Shown piece after piece: positions 43,004 to 51,764 of a stretch of 64,000 bases of DNA. Position 1 is the first letter of the stretch. Each line of letters starts with the position of its first letter. Source of the stretch: MH13 sp040219355 (GTDB taxonomy: Bacteria; Pseudomonadota; Alphaproteobacteria; Rhizobiales; MH13); NCBI GenBank assembly GCA_040219355.1, contig JAVJSN010000010.1, positions 434,001 to 498,000 of the forward strand. Reading direction: 5' to 3'. Both the position numbers and the translations under genes were made by a program. The notes under the pieces are model-generated. The model did no database searches. It had not been told where the DNA came from and was given only the letters and a program-made list of their open reading frames with translations.

Positions 43004-44227
43004 ATGCCTATTCTTTCGAGCCTTTTACGGAAATTCGTGCGCAAGGGCACGCTGCAAGTAACCCATGCCAATGGCGAACACATCACCTATGGCGGCAATG
43101 AGCCTGGTCCTGAGGTCGCTTTGCGCTTTCACGATGCAAAGGCCGAGCGTGCGATTTTCTTCAATCCAGAGCTGGCTGCCGCAGAAGCCTATATGGATGG
43201 CCAACTCACTTTCGAAGACGGCTCTGACATCCACCAGTTTCTGAAACTGTTTTCCGTCAATCGTGCGCCACTGGCTCAACATCGTGTTCAAGGGCTTTTG
43301 CGTCGTGGTTGGAAGGCGATGCGCCGCCGCCAGCAGGCTAATTCTGTGTCCAACGCCAAGCAGCAGGCCCGCAGCCACTACGATCTTTCAACACAGATGT
43401 ACCGGCTCTTTCTCGATGAGGGCATGAACTATTCATGCGCCCTCTACACCGATGAGCATGAGAGCCTGGAACAGGCGCAGATCAACAAACTCATCCACAT
43501 TGTAGCCAAGCTAAAACTTGAGCCAGGCATGCGGGTGCTGGAAATCGGTGGTGGCTGGGGTTCTTTGGCGATCATGCTGGCGCGTGCCGGCGCGCAGGTG
43601 ACCTCGCTCAATGTTTCGCCTGAGCAGGTGAAGATCGCGCGTGAGCGTGTCAACGAGGCCGAGCTGGACGATAAGGTCGAGTTTGTCATCGAGGACTATC
43701 GCGAGCACCAAGGCACGTACGACCGGATTGTTTCGGTCGGAATGATGGAACATGTCGGCGTCTTCAATTTTGATGACTATTTCAACGTGGTGCGCGACCG
43801 GTTGACCGATAATGGCTTTGCCATGATCCACTCCATCGGCCGCATGACACAGCCGGGCACCACCGGCCCGTTTTTCCGCAAATACATCTTCCCAGGCGGC
43901 TATGTCCCCGCCCTCTCGGAGACGTTTGAGTCGCTGGAGCGCTGTGGATTGTGGGTCTGCGACATGGAAGTTTTGCGGCTACATTACGCGTACACCTTGC
44001 GCGATTGGCGCCAGCGCTTTCAGGAAAATCGCGAACAGGCCAAGGTGCTGTACGACGAACGCTTTTGCCGCATGTGGGAGTTTTATCTGTCGGCCGCAGA
44101 GCTTGGGTTTGTCGACGGATCGAACATGGTTTTTCAGCTTCTTTTGTCGAAAGAACGCGATGCTGTGCCGCTTATCCGCGACTACATCACGACCGATGGA
44201 AAGAAGTTGAAGAAAAAGCTGGGCTGA
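43004..44227 (+). CDS. cfa: Cyclopropane-fatty-acyl-phospholipid synthase
   Basis: Methylates unsaturated acyl chains of membrane phospholipids using SAM. The 407 residues contain an N-terminal lipid-binding part and a SAM-dependent methyltransferase with LEIGGGWGSLAIMLARAGAQ, the NYSCALY block (DEGMNYSCALYTDEHESLEQAQ region), VGMMEHVG and FFRKYIFPGGYVP. The length fits the family. It is convergent with the DUF2269 gene, three bases apart. Confidence 0.95.
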   Translation: MPILSSLLRKFVRKGTLQVTHANGEHITYGGNEPGPEVALRFHDAKAERAIFFNPELAAAEAYMDGQLTFEDGSDIHQFLKLFSVNRAPLAQHRVQGLLRRGWKAMRRRQQANSVSNAKQQARSHYDLSTQMYRLFLDEGMNYSCALYTDEHESLEQAQINKLIHIVAKLKLEPGMRVLEIGGGWGSLAIMLARAGAQVTSLNVSPEQVKIARERVNEAELDDKVEFVIEDYREHQGTYDRIVSVGMMEHVGVFNFDDYFNVVRDRLTDNGFAMIHSIGRMTQPGTTGPFFRKYIFPGGYVPALSETFESLERCGLWVCDMEVLRLHYAYTLRDWRQRFQENREQAKVLYDERFCRMWEFYLSAAELGFVDGSNMVFQLLLSKERDAVPLIRDYITTDGKKLKKKLG

Positions 44228-44230
44228 CGG

Positions 44231-44692
44231 TCAGCCTGGCTTGGCCAACATGAGCCACGTCACGATCACCAATGGAACCGTGCTCATTAGCCCCCACACC
44301 AGCCAGCGCTTGGACAGTGCGCGGTACTCCTCGCCGACATCGGACGCTGAGAACGCTTTCGCCAACCGCGCCTGATTCACCTGGATCGGAACAATAAGCA
44401 AAAGCCAAATCATTCCCGCCAGGATGAACAGGACCTGGCTCCAAAGCAGCCACCCTTGGCTGAGGTCAAAGTCGGCGGATATCGCCATGTAATAGCCGCT
44501 CCCCATGATTAGAACCACGCCCCAGAACGTCATAGACCAGTCGGTGTAGGTCACCAGCTTTTGAGCAAATCCTAGAACTTCCGGCCTCCCATCGCGATCA
44601 GCAAAAAATTTCCAGATGGCCGTCACGGTGATGTTCCCCATCAGCATGGCAACGCCGGTCACGTGCAGGAATTTCGCAACATCGTAGAGCAT
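44231..44692 (-). CDS. DUF2269-family integral membrane protein
   Basis: A 153-residue protein with four predicted hydrophobic segments (about 8-27, 49-70, 83-102 and 128-148). MLYDVAKFLHVTGVAMLMGN and the conserved His fit the DUF2269 (PF10027) family, whose function is unknown. No clear Shine-Dalgarno sequence was seen before ATG 44692. Confidence 0.82.
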   Translation of the reverse strand: MLYDVAKFLHVTGVAMLMGNITVTAIWKFFADRDGRPEVLGFAQKLVTYTDWSMTFWGVVLIMGSGYYMAISADFDLSQGWLLWSQVLFILAGMIWLLLIVPIQVNQARLAKAFSASDVGEEYRALSKRWLVWGLMSTVPLVIVTWLMLAKPG

Positions 44693-44797
44693 GGATCATG
44701 CATAACATCGCCCACGGTCTTGGGAAGAGCGACCAAAAGGCAACATGCGGTTTATGCGTGTTGCGGCGATGCCAGCTTTGGTTTGGGCGCAGAGGAT

Positions 44798-45721
44798 CTA
44801 CCGTTCGAACACCGTGTCAGATCGCCCGTGATGGGTGACGTGGTAACCTGCGCTGATGATCAGCGCAGCAAGCTCAGCATCTCTGTCGTGCTTGGTTTCA
44901 GCCAAAATCATACGCGGCAGAAGATGGGCCGGAGCCTCTCGCAAAAACGGTCCCAGCGCCGGTATCTCATGGCCTTCGATATCGATTTTCAAAAAGTCTA
45001 TGCGCGGCAGGGCAGCATCGTCGACAATCGCTGAGAGAGTGCGCGCTGGAACGCTGAGGAGCTTCTTACCTTTTGATCCAGTTCGCGCGTCTGTAACTTT
45101 TACCGACCCCAGATTCCATTGGCCAACATCCAATGATACCATGCCTGGTGTGTCACTTACGGCGCTTGCCTCTAACCGTGCTGACCTTTCTAACCTGCAA
45201 AATCGTAAGTTCTCCACGAGGCGGCCTTGCGTTTTGGGGTTCGCTTCAACGCAAGTAAGGTTCGCTCGCTTGCCCGTCTGCCGCGCCAGTGCTGCGCAAA
45301 GCACCGAGTAAGTGCCCGTGTTGGCACCGACATCGACGACAATGAACTGATCATCCGGGCTCGAAACAGCACATCGGGCTATAGCCTGTTCTTCGGGAAG
45401 ATCGCACAGGGCAGCACGTGAAAAGCATTTTGTGTCGGCGTGGTTCTCACGTGGATAGAGCCGCAGGCGAAAACCCGGAAACGGTTCAAGGTCCACGGCG
45501 CCAGGTCGGCCAAGCAGGGATAATCGCCATATCGGCCAAGTTATGACCGAGCCCAAACGGGGGTAACGCCGCGGATAAAGCTTGGTGCCGAGTGAGCGCA
45601 ACACCTCACGCCATGGCGGTAACGCATACTGTCCAAAGGGGACGTGGCGTGTCTCAGAAATCGGACCCCACATTGGGCGGGTTGGAACATCATGCGAATC
45701 GTCAACAGAAAGATCAGCCAT
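44798..45721 (-). CDS. FkbM-family methyltransferase
   Basis: A 307-residue SAM-dependent methyltransferase: VVDVGANTGTYSVLCAAL (motif I), LTCVEANPKTQGRLVENL, and DFLKIDIEGHEIPAL, the FkbM hallmark. FkbM enzymes methylate hydroxyl groups of sugars or polyketides; the substrate is unknown. It lies 137 bp after dnaK on the same strand, beyond the dnaK terminator, in the region that splits dnaK from dnaJ. Codon choice appears slightly less GC-rich than its neighbours. Confidence 0.87.
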   Translation of the reverse strand: MADLSVDDSHDVPTRPMWGPISETRHVPFGQYALPPWREVLRSLGTKLYPRRYPRLGSVITWPIWRLSLLGRPGAVDLEPFPGFRLRLYPRENHADTKCFSRAALCDLPEEQAIARCAVSSPDDQFIVVDVGANTGTYSVLCAALARQTGKRANLTCVEANPKTQGRLVENLRFCRLERSARLEASAVSDTPGMVSLDVGQWNLGSVKVTDARTGSKGKKLLSVPARTLSAIVDDAALPRIDFLKIDIEGHEIPALGPFLREAPAHLLPRMILAETKHDRDAELAALIISAGYHVTHHGRSDTVFER

Positions 45722-45787
45722 AGTTGAGACGCTATGCCCGGCGGTCTTTGCGGTTTCATGACAACAAAAGGGCCTCTTCGTGCAAAG

Positions 45788-45816
45788 AAAAAGCCCGATG
45801 CGCGAGCACCGGGCTT
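45788..45816 (-). terminator. dnaK: Intrinsic terminator of dnaK
   Basis: On the minus strand AAGCCCG pairs with CGGGCTT, with an inner TGC/GCA extension across one mismatch and a GCGA-type loop, followed by a TTTTTCTTTG tail. It lies 43 bp after the dnaK stop and before the FkbM gene. Confidence 0.85.
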
Positions 45817-45858
45817 GGTAAGTGTCAGCGTGAGACGCAGCGCTTTGGAAAGCGAGGT

Positions 45859-47781
45859 TTATGAAGCCTTTTTCTGGTCTTCGTCGTCGACATCCTCAAA
45901 GTCGGCATCGACAACATCATCATCCTGAACGGCCTCAGCGCTGTCATCCATGTCCATCTCTGTCTCGCCGTCAGCATCGCTGTCGGCATACATGGCTTCA
46001 CCCAGCTTCATAGAAGCTGTGGCAAGCGCCTGAGCTTTCTCCTCGATGACCGATTTGTCGTCGCCTTCAAGAGCGGTTTTCAACTCCGCAATCGCGCCTT
46101 CGATGGCTGCCTTATCTTCATCGCCAACCTTGTCGCCGTAATCGGCCAAGGCTTTCTCAGAAGAATGCACCAAAGCTTCACCTTGGTTCTTGGCTTCCAC
46201 CACTTCACGACGCTTCTTGTCTTCGTCGGCGTGGCTTTCGGCATCCTTGACCATCTGTTCGATGTCCTCATCGGACAGACCGCCAGAAGCTTGAATGCGG
46301 ATCTGCTGCTCTTTGTTGGTGCCTTTATCCTTCGCCGAGACGTTCACGATGCCGTTTGCGTCGATATCGAAGGTCACCTCGATTTGCGGCATGCCCCGCG
46401 GAGCTGGTGGAATGCCCACCAAATCGAACTGGCCAAGGATCTTGTTGTCTGCGGCCATTTCACGCTCACCCTGGAAGACGCGGATGGTCACAGCCGACTG
46501 ATTGTCATCAGCAGTTGAGAACACTTGGCTCTTCTTGGTCGGGATCGTGGTGTTGCGGTCGATCAGGCGGGTGAACACGCCACCCAACGTTTCGATGCCC
46601 AGCGACAGCGGGGTCACGTCAAGCAACAGAACGTCTTTGACGTCGCCCTGCAACACGCCTGCCTGAACGGCAGCACCGATGGCAACCACCTCATCAGGGT
46701 TCACACCCTTGTTGGGTTCTTTGCCGAAGAACTCCTTAACCGTTTCCTGGACTTTCGGCATGCGGGTCATGCCGCCGACCAGAACAACCTCATCAATGTC
46801 ACCGGCTTTCAGGCCAGCGTCTTTGAGGGCGGCTTTCATCGGCTCAACCGTGCGCTTGATGAGATCATCCACGAGGCTCTCAAACTTGGCGCGGGTCAGC
46901 TTCATGGTCAGGTGTTTGGGGCCGGACGCATCAGCGGTGATGAAAGGCAGGTTGATTTCAGTCTGCGTCGAGGATGACAGCTCAATCTTAGCCTTCTCAG
47001 CGGCTTCTTTCAGGCGCTGCAGGGCCAGTTTATCACCCTTAAGGTCGATACCCTGTTCTTTTTTGAACTCGTCGGCCAAGTAGCCCACCAGACGCATGTC
47101 AAAGTCTTCACCGCCCAGGAACGTGTCCCCATTGGTGGACTTTACCTCAAACACGCCATCGCCGATTTCCAGCACCGACACATCGAATGTGCCGCCACCA
47201 AGGTCATAAACCGCAATGGTCTGGCCATCGTTCTTGTCCAAACCGTAAGCCAGGGCGGCTGCGGTTGGCTCGTTAATGATGCGCAAAACTTCAAGGCCGG
47301 CGATCTTACCAGCATCTTTGGTTGCTTGGCGCTGGGCGTCATTGAAATAGGCAGGAACCGTAATCACGGCCTGTTCGACTTTCTCACCCAGGAACGCTTC
47401 GGCGGTTTCCTTCATTTTCTGCAAGATGAAGGCTGAAATTTGCGAAGGAGAATAATCGGTGTCTTCAACCTTCACCCAGGCGTCGCCGCCGGGTGCTTCG
47501 ATGATGGCAAATGGCACCATCGCCTTGTCTTTTTTCACCGCTGGATCATCAAACCGGCGCCCAATCAGACGTTTGACGGCGAACAGTGTGCCTTCAGGGT
47601 TGGTGACAGCCTGGCGCTTGGCAGGCTGTCCCACCAGGCGCTCGCCACCATCGGCAAAGGCAACCATAGAGGGCGTTGTGCGCGCGCCTTCGGCGTTTTC
47701 AATCACTTTGGGTGTTGAGCCGTCCATGACGGCTACGCAGGAATTGGTGGTTCCCAAATCAATACCAATGACTTTCGCCAT
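45859..47781 (-). CDS. dnaK: Chaperone protein DnaK (Hsp70)
   Basis: The 640 residues begin KVIGIDLGTTNSCVAVMDGS and include the ATPase signatures AVYDLGGGTFDVSVLE and VLVGGMTRMPKVQ, the interdomain linker VLLLDVTPLSLGIET, the substrate domain and an acidic C-terminal lid ending in a DxDE-rich tail. Works with DnaJ (41556) and GrpE (61267). A promoter is seen at 47950-47978, giving a leader of about 160 nt. Confidence 0.99.
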   Translation of the reverse strand: MAKVIGIDLGTTNSCVAVMDGSTPKVIENAEGARTTPSMVAFADGGERLVGQPAKRQAVTNPEGTLFAVKRLIGRRFDDPAVKKDKAMVPFAIIEAPGGDAWVKVEDTDYSPSQISAFILQKMKETAEAFLGEKVEQAVITVPAYFNDAQRQATKDAGKIAGLEVLRIINEPTAAALAYGLDKNDGQTIAVYDLGGGTFDVSVLEIGDGVFEVKSTNGDTFLGGEDFDMRLVGYLADEFKKEQGIDLKGDKLALQRLKEAAEKAKIELSSSTQTEINLPFITADASGPKHLTMKLTRAKFESLVDDLIKRTVEPMKAALKDAGLKAGDIDEVVLVGGMTRMPKVQETVKEFFGKEPNKGVNPDEVVAIGAAVQAGVLQGDVKDVLLLDVTPLSLGIETLGGVFTRLIDRNTTIPTKKSQVFSTADDNQSAVTIRVFQGEREMAADNKILGQFDLVGIPPAPRGMPQIEVTFDIDANGIVNVSAKDKGTNKEQQIRIQASGGLSDEDIEQMVKDAESHADEDKKRREVVEAKNQGEALVHSSEKALADYGDKVGDEDKAAIEGAIAELKTALEGDDKSVIEEKAQALATASMKLGEAMYADSDADGETEMDMDDSAEAVQDDDVVDADFEDVDDEDQKKAS

Positions 47782-47949
47782 GGACGATACCTCATTCAGT
47801 TATCGGCAGATCGCCCGGACCCGATTCGTATCGGCGTTCCGGCGAAGCGCGCGCTTATAGCAAATTGAAAGCCGCGCCGCGATCCCCTTGGGGGGGTTGG
47901 AAAACAATATTCGTCAGACAACCCACAGATGGGGCGTCCCGATGGCGGC

Positions 47950-47978
47950 TATATAAGAACCACATTTGCGCCCTGCAA
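47950..47978 (-). promoter_or_regulatory. dnaK: Promoter upstream of dnaK
   Basis: Minus strand TTGCAG (47973-47978), a 17-bp spacer, TATATA (47950-47955). It also reads as CTTG with a TTATAT block, so recognition by the heat-shock sigma factor RpoH cannot be excluded. No CIRCE inverted repeat was seen. Confidence 0.5.
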
Positions 47979-48054
47979 GGCGCTGGGAACAGTTGAATCC
48001 AATCAGGTGCCTGTCGCTATCGAGAAACGCGGCAGGGTGAGAGACCACCAAGCG

Positions 48055-48741
48055 CTATTCAATCACCGACAGAATGGCCTCCAGCGGCTTTTTGATTTTT
48101 GCCACAGCAGGCACCGTTGCACCCTCGGCTGGATGGCCTACCGCGATGATCATGATGGGCTTCTCATTGTCCGGTCGGCCCAGAAGGTCGTTCAAAAATT
48201 TCATTGGGTTGGGTGTATGGGTCAGCGATACCAGCCCAGCGTGGTGCAGCGCTGCCAGCAAAAAGCCGGTGGCAATGCCAGTGCTTTCCGGCACGTAGTA
48301 GTGCTTGAAGCGCGTACCATCTTCATACTCGCCCCAACGCTGCGCGAACACGATGATCAGCCAGGGCGCTTCTTCCAGATGCGGTTTGCTTGCGCCCGTC
48401 CCGATTGGCTCCAAAGCTTTGAGCCATTCATCGCCGGCTGCTCCATCGTAAAAACGCCGCTCTTCTTCTTCGGCGGCAGCGCGCACCTTTTTCTTGGTGG
48501 CCGTGTCGGAAATCGCCACGAAATGCCAGGGTTGATGATTGGCCCCTGATGGTGCCGTACCAGCGGTACGGATGCACTGCTCAATAACCTCACGCGACAC
48601 GGGCCGGAGAGCGTAGTCTCGGACCGAGTGGCGCTTCTTCATGCGGTCAAGAAATGCCTTTGCCTCGACAAGCATCTGAGCGTCGCTGAGATCGGAGCGA
48701 TCCGGCAGATCGAGTGGTTGATAGGTGACGTTCTTACGCAT
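48055..48741 (-). CDS. Nitroreductase-fold flavoprotein, iodotyrosine deiodinase-like
   Basis: A 228-residue FMN-dependent protein. KKRHSVRDYALRPVSREVI and AGTAPSGANHQPWHFV fit the nitroreductase fold, and GIATGFLLAALHHAGLVSLT with LLGRPDNEKPIMIIAVGHPAE is specific to the iodotyrosine deiodinase (IYD) branch. The active-site lid triad that grips the halotyrosine zwitterion is present as Glu94, Tyr98 and Lys119, with the same +4 and +21 spacing as human Glu157, Tyr161 and Lys182. The natural substrate in bacteria is unsettled; a reductive dehalogenase of halotyrosines is the best guess. Confidence 0.88.
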   Translation of the reverse strand: MRKNVTYQPLDLPDRSDLSDAQMLVEAKAFLDRMKKRHSVRDYALRPVSREVIEQCIRTAGTAPSGANHQPWHFVAISDTATKKKVRAAAEEEERRFYDGAAGDEWLKALEPIGTGASKPHLEEAPWLIIVFAQRWGEYEDGTRFKHYYVPESTGIATGFLLAALHHAGLVSLTHTPNPMKFLNDLLGRPDNEKPIMIIAVGHPAEGATVPAVAKIKKPLEAILSVIE

Positions 48742-48762
48742 GAAACAGATTGACTTTAGGCT

Positions 48763-49767
48763 TTAGTTGGCGCGGCGCGAGGCATCCTCGCCATAATAGC
48801 TGATGTAGCGCTTGGAGATTTTTTCCACTGGAAGAAGGATCAGCACGTCGGTGGTCCCAAACTGATGATCGACCACAGCGCCATCACCGATCATCCCGCC
48901 CAAGCGCAAATAGCCCTTAATCAGAGGCGGTAGGGAGCGAAGCGCCTGTTTCTGGTCAATCTGATCTTTAGCGATCCGATCCATCGGCGCGTGGCGTTCA
49001 TCCACCGCGCGCACGCTCCAACTTGGATCAGCACCAGCAAAATGATGCAGGAACGAAAGCGGCAGGGCGAGCGCATCAGGGTCTATGCCATCGAGGCTCG
49101 CACAGCCGAAAAGAACATCAATCTTGCGCTGCACCACATAGCTCCAAATGCCATGCCAAAGTAGCTCGACCGTGCGCTTTGTGCGATAGGGCTTCAGGAC
49201 ACACGAGCGACCAAGTTCCAGAAACTTCAGATCAGGCCGTGCGGTTACCAGCTCATCGATCTGGTACTCACTGGCCGTGTAAAAACCGCCATTGGCCTGC
49301 GCAACATCTTGGGTGAGCAGGCGATAAGTGCCCACAATGGCCGGACCCCCGGTACGCGGATCAGCAGGAGCGTCATGGTCAAGCACCAGCAGATGGTCGC
49401 AAATAGCATCGTAGCGATCAAAATCACGGCGAAGCACTTTATGCATCAAAGAAGGTTTGGCCGACATTTCCTGGTAAAAAACATTGTACCGCAGACGCTG
49501 GGCACGGTGAATGTCACGTTGGTGTGTTGCAAGTCGGACCTCCAGGGACCCGATGGCACCAAGAATTGTTGACTGATTTGGCGATGGACCAGCGTTTTCA
49601 GGCAGATAGAGCGGTGTCCCTAGCAAAGGTGCAGCGTTGGTGCCGCGCGTGAATGGGAAAACCTGTTCCATCACCCGCCGCGCCGCACCCGGTACGGCAG
49701 CCAAACGTCCCGCACGCTGATGATCAACATCAGCCCAACTCTTGTCGGACACGTCATGGTCAGCCAT
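48763..49767 (-). CDS. olsB: L-ornithine N(alpha)-acyltransferase OlsB
   Basis: First enzyme of ornithine lipid synthesis, using acyl-ACP to acylate ornithine. The 334 residues contain the family blocks LEVRLATHQRDIHRAQRLRY, RDFDRYDAICDHLLVLD, FLELGRSCVLKPYRTKRTVE, FGCASLDGIDPDALALPLSF and IKGYLRLGGMIGDGAVVDHQF. The N-terminal 60 residues are variable. GAGG lies seven bases before ATG 49767. The second enzyme OlsA may be the acyltransferase at 21231. A perfect palindrome lies 41 bp upstream. Confidence 0.92.
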   Translation of the reverse strand: MADHDVSDKSWADVDHQRAGRLAAVPGAARRVMEQVFPFTRGTNAAPLLGTPLYLPENAGPSPNQSTILGAIGSLEVRLATHQRDIHRAQRLRYNVFYQEMSAKPSLMHKVLRRDFDRYDAICDHLLVLDHDAPADPRTGGPAIVGTYRLLTQDVAQANGGFYTASEYQIDELVTARPDLKFLELGRSCVLKPYRTKRTVELLWHGIWSYVVQRKIDVLFGCASLDGIDPDALALPLSFLHHFAGADPSWSVRAVDERHAPMDRIAKDQIDQKQALRSLPPLIKGYLRLGGMIGDGAVVDHQFGTTDVLILLPVEKISKRYISYYGEDASRRAN

Positions 49768-49807
49768 TCAACCCTCTTCCCACCTGTGCATCGCCAGCGC
49801 GCCAGGA

Positions 49808-49823
49808 ACATACATATGTATGT
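49808..49823. promoter_or_regulatory. Perfect palindrome upstream of olsB
   Basis: ACATACATATGTATGT is a perfect 16-bp dyad centred about 48 bp before the olsB start, in an otherwise GC-rich spacer. Its length and symmetry fit a dimeric repressor operator (TetR-type, for example). No cognate regulator gene is adjacent. Confidence 0.45.
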
Positions 49824-49973
49824 CGGCGCCAGCTTGCCATGAGCGTCGAACACAGTTTGACGACGCTTGCATGACAGGCGTTGTGACCCACCTGCAAACC
49901 TGCATGGACAGCTTATCACGCGCATTGTCAGATGACATGTCGCCAGTCTGCTCGCAAGGCTGGCGAAGAGAGT

Positions 49974-51707
49974 TCAGGTCACCACAGGACCGGTAACCAG
50001 CGCTTGGAGCGCGTCAGGCGCCAGCGGCTTATGGGCAAATCCATCAAATCCAGCAGCTTTCACCTGATCTGTCAGAGCCGGATCGGTGTTGCCGGAGTAG
50101 GCAATGAGCCGTCCTTTAAACCCGGCATCACGAAGTTGTCTTGCTGCTGCAAAGCCATCGAGAACCGGCATTGAAAGATCAAGCAGCACCAAATCAAAAG
50201 GCGTGCGCGCATCGTCCGTTCCGCCTGCCAGCGCAATGGCCCGCGCACCATCGCCAACAACGGTTACGTCGTGCCCTTCGCGTTCCAAGGCAGCCTCAGC
50301 AAGGCGCGCGTTCACGGGATTGTCCTCGGCGATAAGGATGCGTTTTCCCGGACTGGGCTGCTTTGCGCGCTCAGTGTCAGCTGGATCAGCCAGGAAGTGC
50401 GCGTCCACAGTGTCATCGAAGCGATGGGTTAGCATCGCAACCAAAGACGACTGACGTAACGGACGGATGAGATAGCCCGAAAATCCTGCATCGCGCAGAT
50501 CATCCAGTAGATGACGGTTGTCGGGGCGCAGCAAAATCACGGGGCGCAGACCAACCTGCGGCAGACAGAGGCGCGACCAAAGCATAGCGTGGTCGAAGCC
50601 CGCATCGACAAGAACATGATCAATGTTCTCTGGAGCACCATTGAGCTCGTCAGCTGTGCCCAGAAGGCGCGTTTGCGCACCCAACAGTTGAAGCGAGGAT
50701 GCGAGAGCCTCAGCTTCCGGTGAGTTTGCAATGGCTGGATCGAGCACCAGGAGAACGCGCTGCCCATGCAAAGGCTTGCTATCGTTATCAGAGCCAGTCT
50801 CCACCAGGCCGGCCGGCAGCGGGATCACCAAACGCATGTGCGTGCCCTGCGTGGGTACGGACGTGACCAGCTCAAGTGAACCTCCAAGCGCCTGTGCCAA
50901 CCCGCGCGACAGCGGTAGTCCGAGGCCAGTGCCTTCGGTTGCAGATACTTGTGCCGTTTTCGTTCGACCAAAAGGCTGAAACACCAAGGCGTGGTCGCGC
51001 GGAGCAATGCCATGCCCGGTGTCATGCACATCAAAAACCAGCTCGGTCTTGGTTGTTGGAGCGCCGGTCGGCGAATAAGGCGCCAAACCACTTGCCTCCA
51101 CCGGAGTGCGCAAGCCGACCGATAGCTGCACGCCGCCAACATCGGTGAATTTTATGGCATTGGAGAGAAGGTTGGTGAGGACCTGACGAACGCGCCCGGC
51201 ATCCAGCTCAAGCAGTGGCCGGTCTTGTTGCCACGCGCGGAGCATCGGGTCGATCACACTGCCAACAGCCAAACCTTTTGCATGCGCCCGCGGTGCGGCA
51301 AGCTCGATCGACTGATTGACCAGATGGGTCACGTCGGTGGGCGCAATAGTGGGTTCAATTGCTCCATTTTGAAGCGCCGTCAGATCAAGCAGGTCGTTGA
51401 CCAGAGTCAGCAACACCTCGCCGCTGCTCGAAATACCATCAAGATAGTTGCGCTGCGTGCTGTCGAGCTGCGTTTCACCGAGAAGGTAGGACATGCCAAT
51501 GATGCCGTTGAGCGGGTTGCGCATCTCATGGCTCACCGCCCCGATCAGCTTGAACGCTGATCCGTCCTCCTCGCGTGACGGGGAGGCACTGGCGGCTGGG
51601 AACGTGCTTGTCGTCGCTCGCTTAGGTGATGTGCGCGCGTTTTCCGAGCGCAAGTCTCCGGAAAAGTCTGGGACGAACAAGCCGTGAGAGGGTTTGGTGC
51701 TTTGCAT
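49974..51707 (-). CDS. Soluble hybrid sensor histidine kinase with receiver domains
   Basis: The 577 residues have no membrane segment or recognised sensor domain. HisKA (about 45-115) has the phospho-His in IGAVSHEMRNPLNGIIG; HATPase follows with LTNLLSNAIKFTDVGG, FDVHDTGHGIAP and GTGLGLPLSRGLAQALGG. A first receiver-like domain (about 325-430) keeps the Asp (HVLVDAGF) but has Arg where the conserved Lys should be (YLIRPLRQ), so it is probably a pseudo-receiver. The second (about 450-570) is complete: AEDNPVN, LVLLDLSMPVLDG, HKPLAP. Target unknown. Confidence 0.92.
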   Translation of the reverse strand: MQSTKPSHGLFVPDFSGDLRSENARTSPKRATTSTFPAASASPSREEDGSAFKLIGAVSHEMRNPLNGIIGMSYLLGETQLDSTQRNYLDGISSSGEVLLTLVNDLLDLTALQNGAIEPTIAPTDVTHLVNQSIELAAPRAHAKGLAVGSVIDPMLRAWQQDRPLLELDAGRVRQVLTNLLSNAIKFTDVGGVQLSVGLRTPVEASGLAPYSPTGAPTTKTELVFDVHDTGHGIAPRDHALVFQPFGRTKTAQVSATEGTGLGLPLSRGLAQALGGSLELVTSVPTQGTHMRLVIPLPAGLVETGSDNDSKPLHGQRVLLVLDPAIANSPEAEALASSLQLLGAQTRLLGTADELNGAPENIDHVLVDAGFDHAMLWSRLCLPQVGLRPVILLRPDNRHLLDDLRDAGFSGYLIRPLRQSSLVAMLTHRFDDTVDAHFLADPADTERAKQPSPGKRILIAEDNPVNARLAEAALEREGHDVTVVGDGARAIALAGGTDDARTPFDLVLLDLSMPVLDGFAAARQLRDAGFKGRLIAYSGNTDPALTDQVKAAGFDGFAHKPLAPDALQALVTGPVVT

Positions 51708-51764
51708 GGCGGCAATAATAGCGCTTGGCCGTTAACAACCGCTCACCGCCATGATCAGAAAAGC

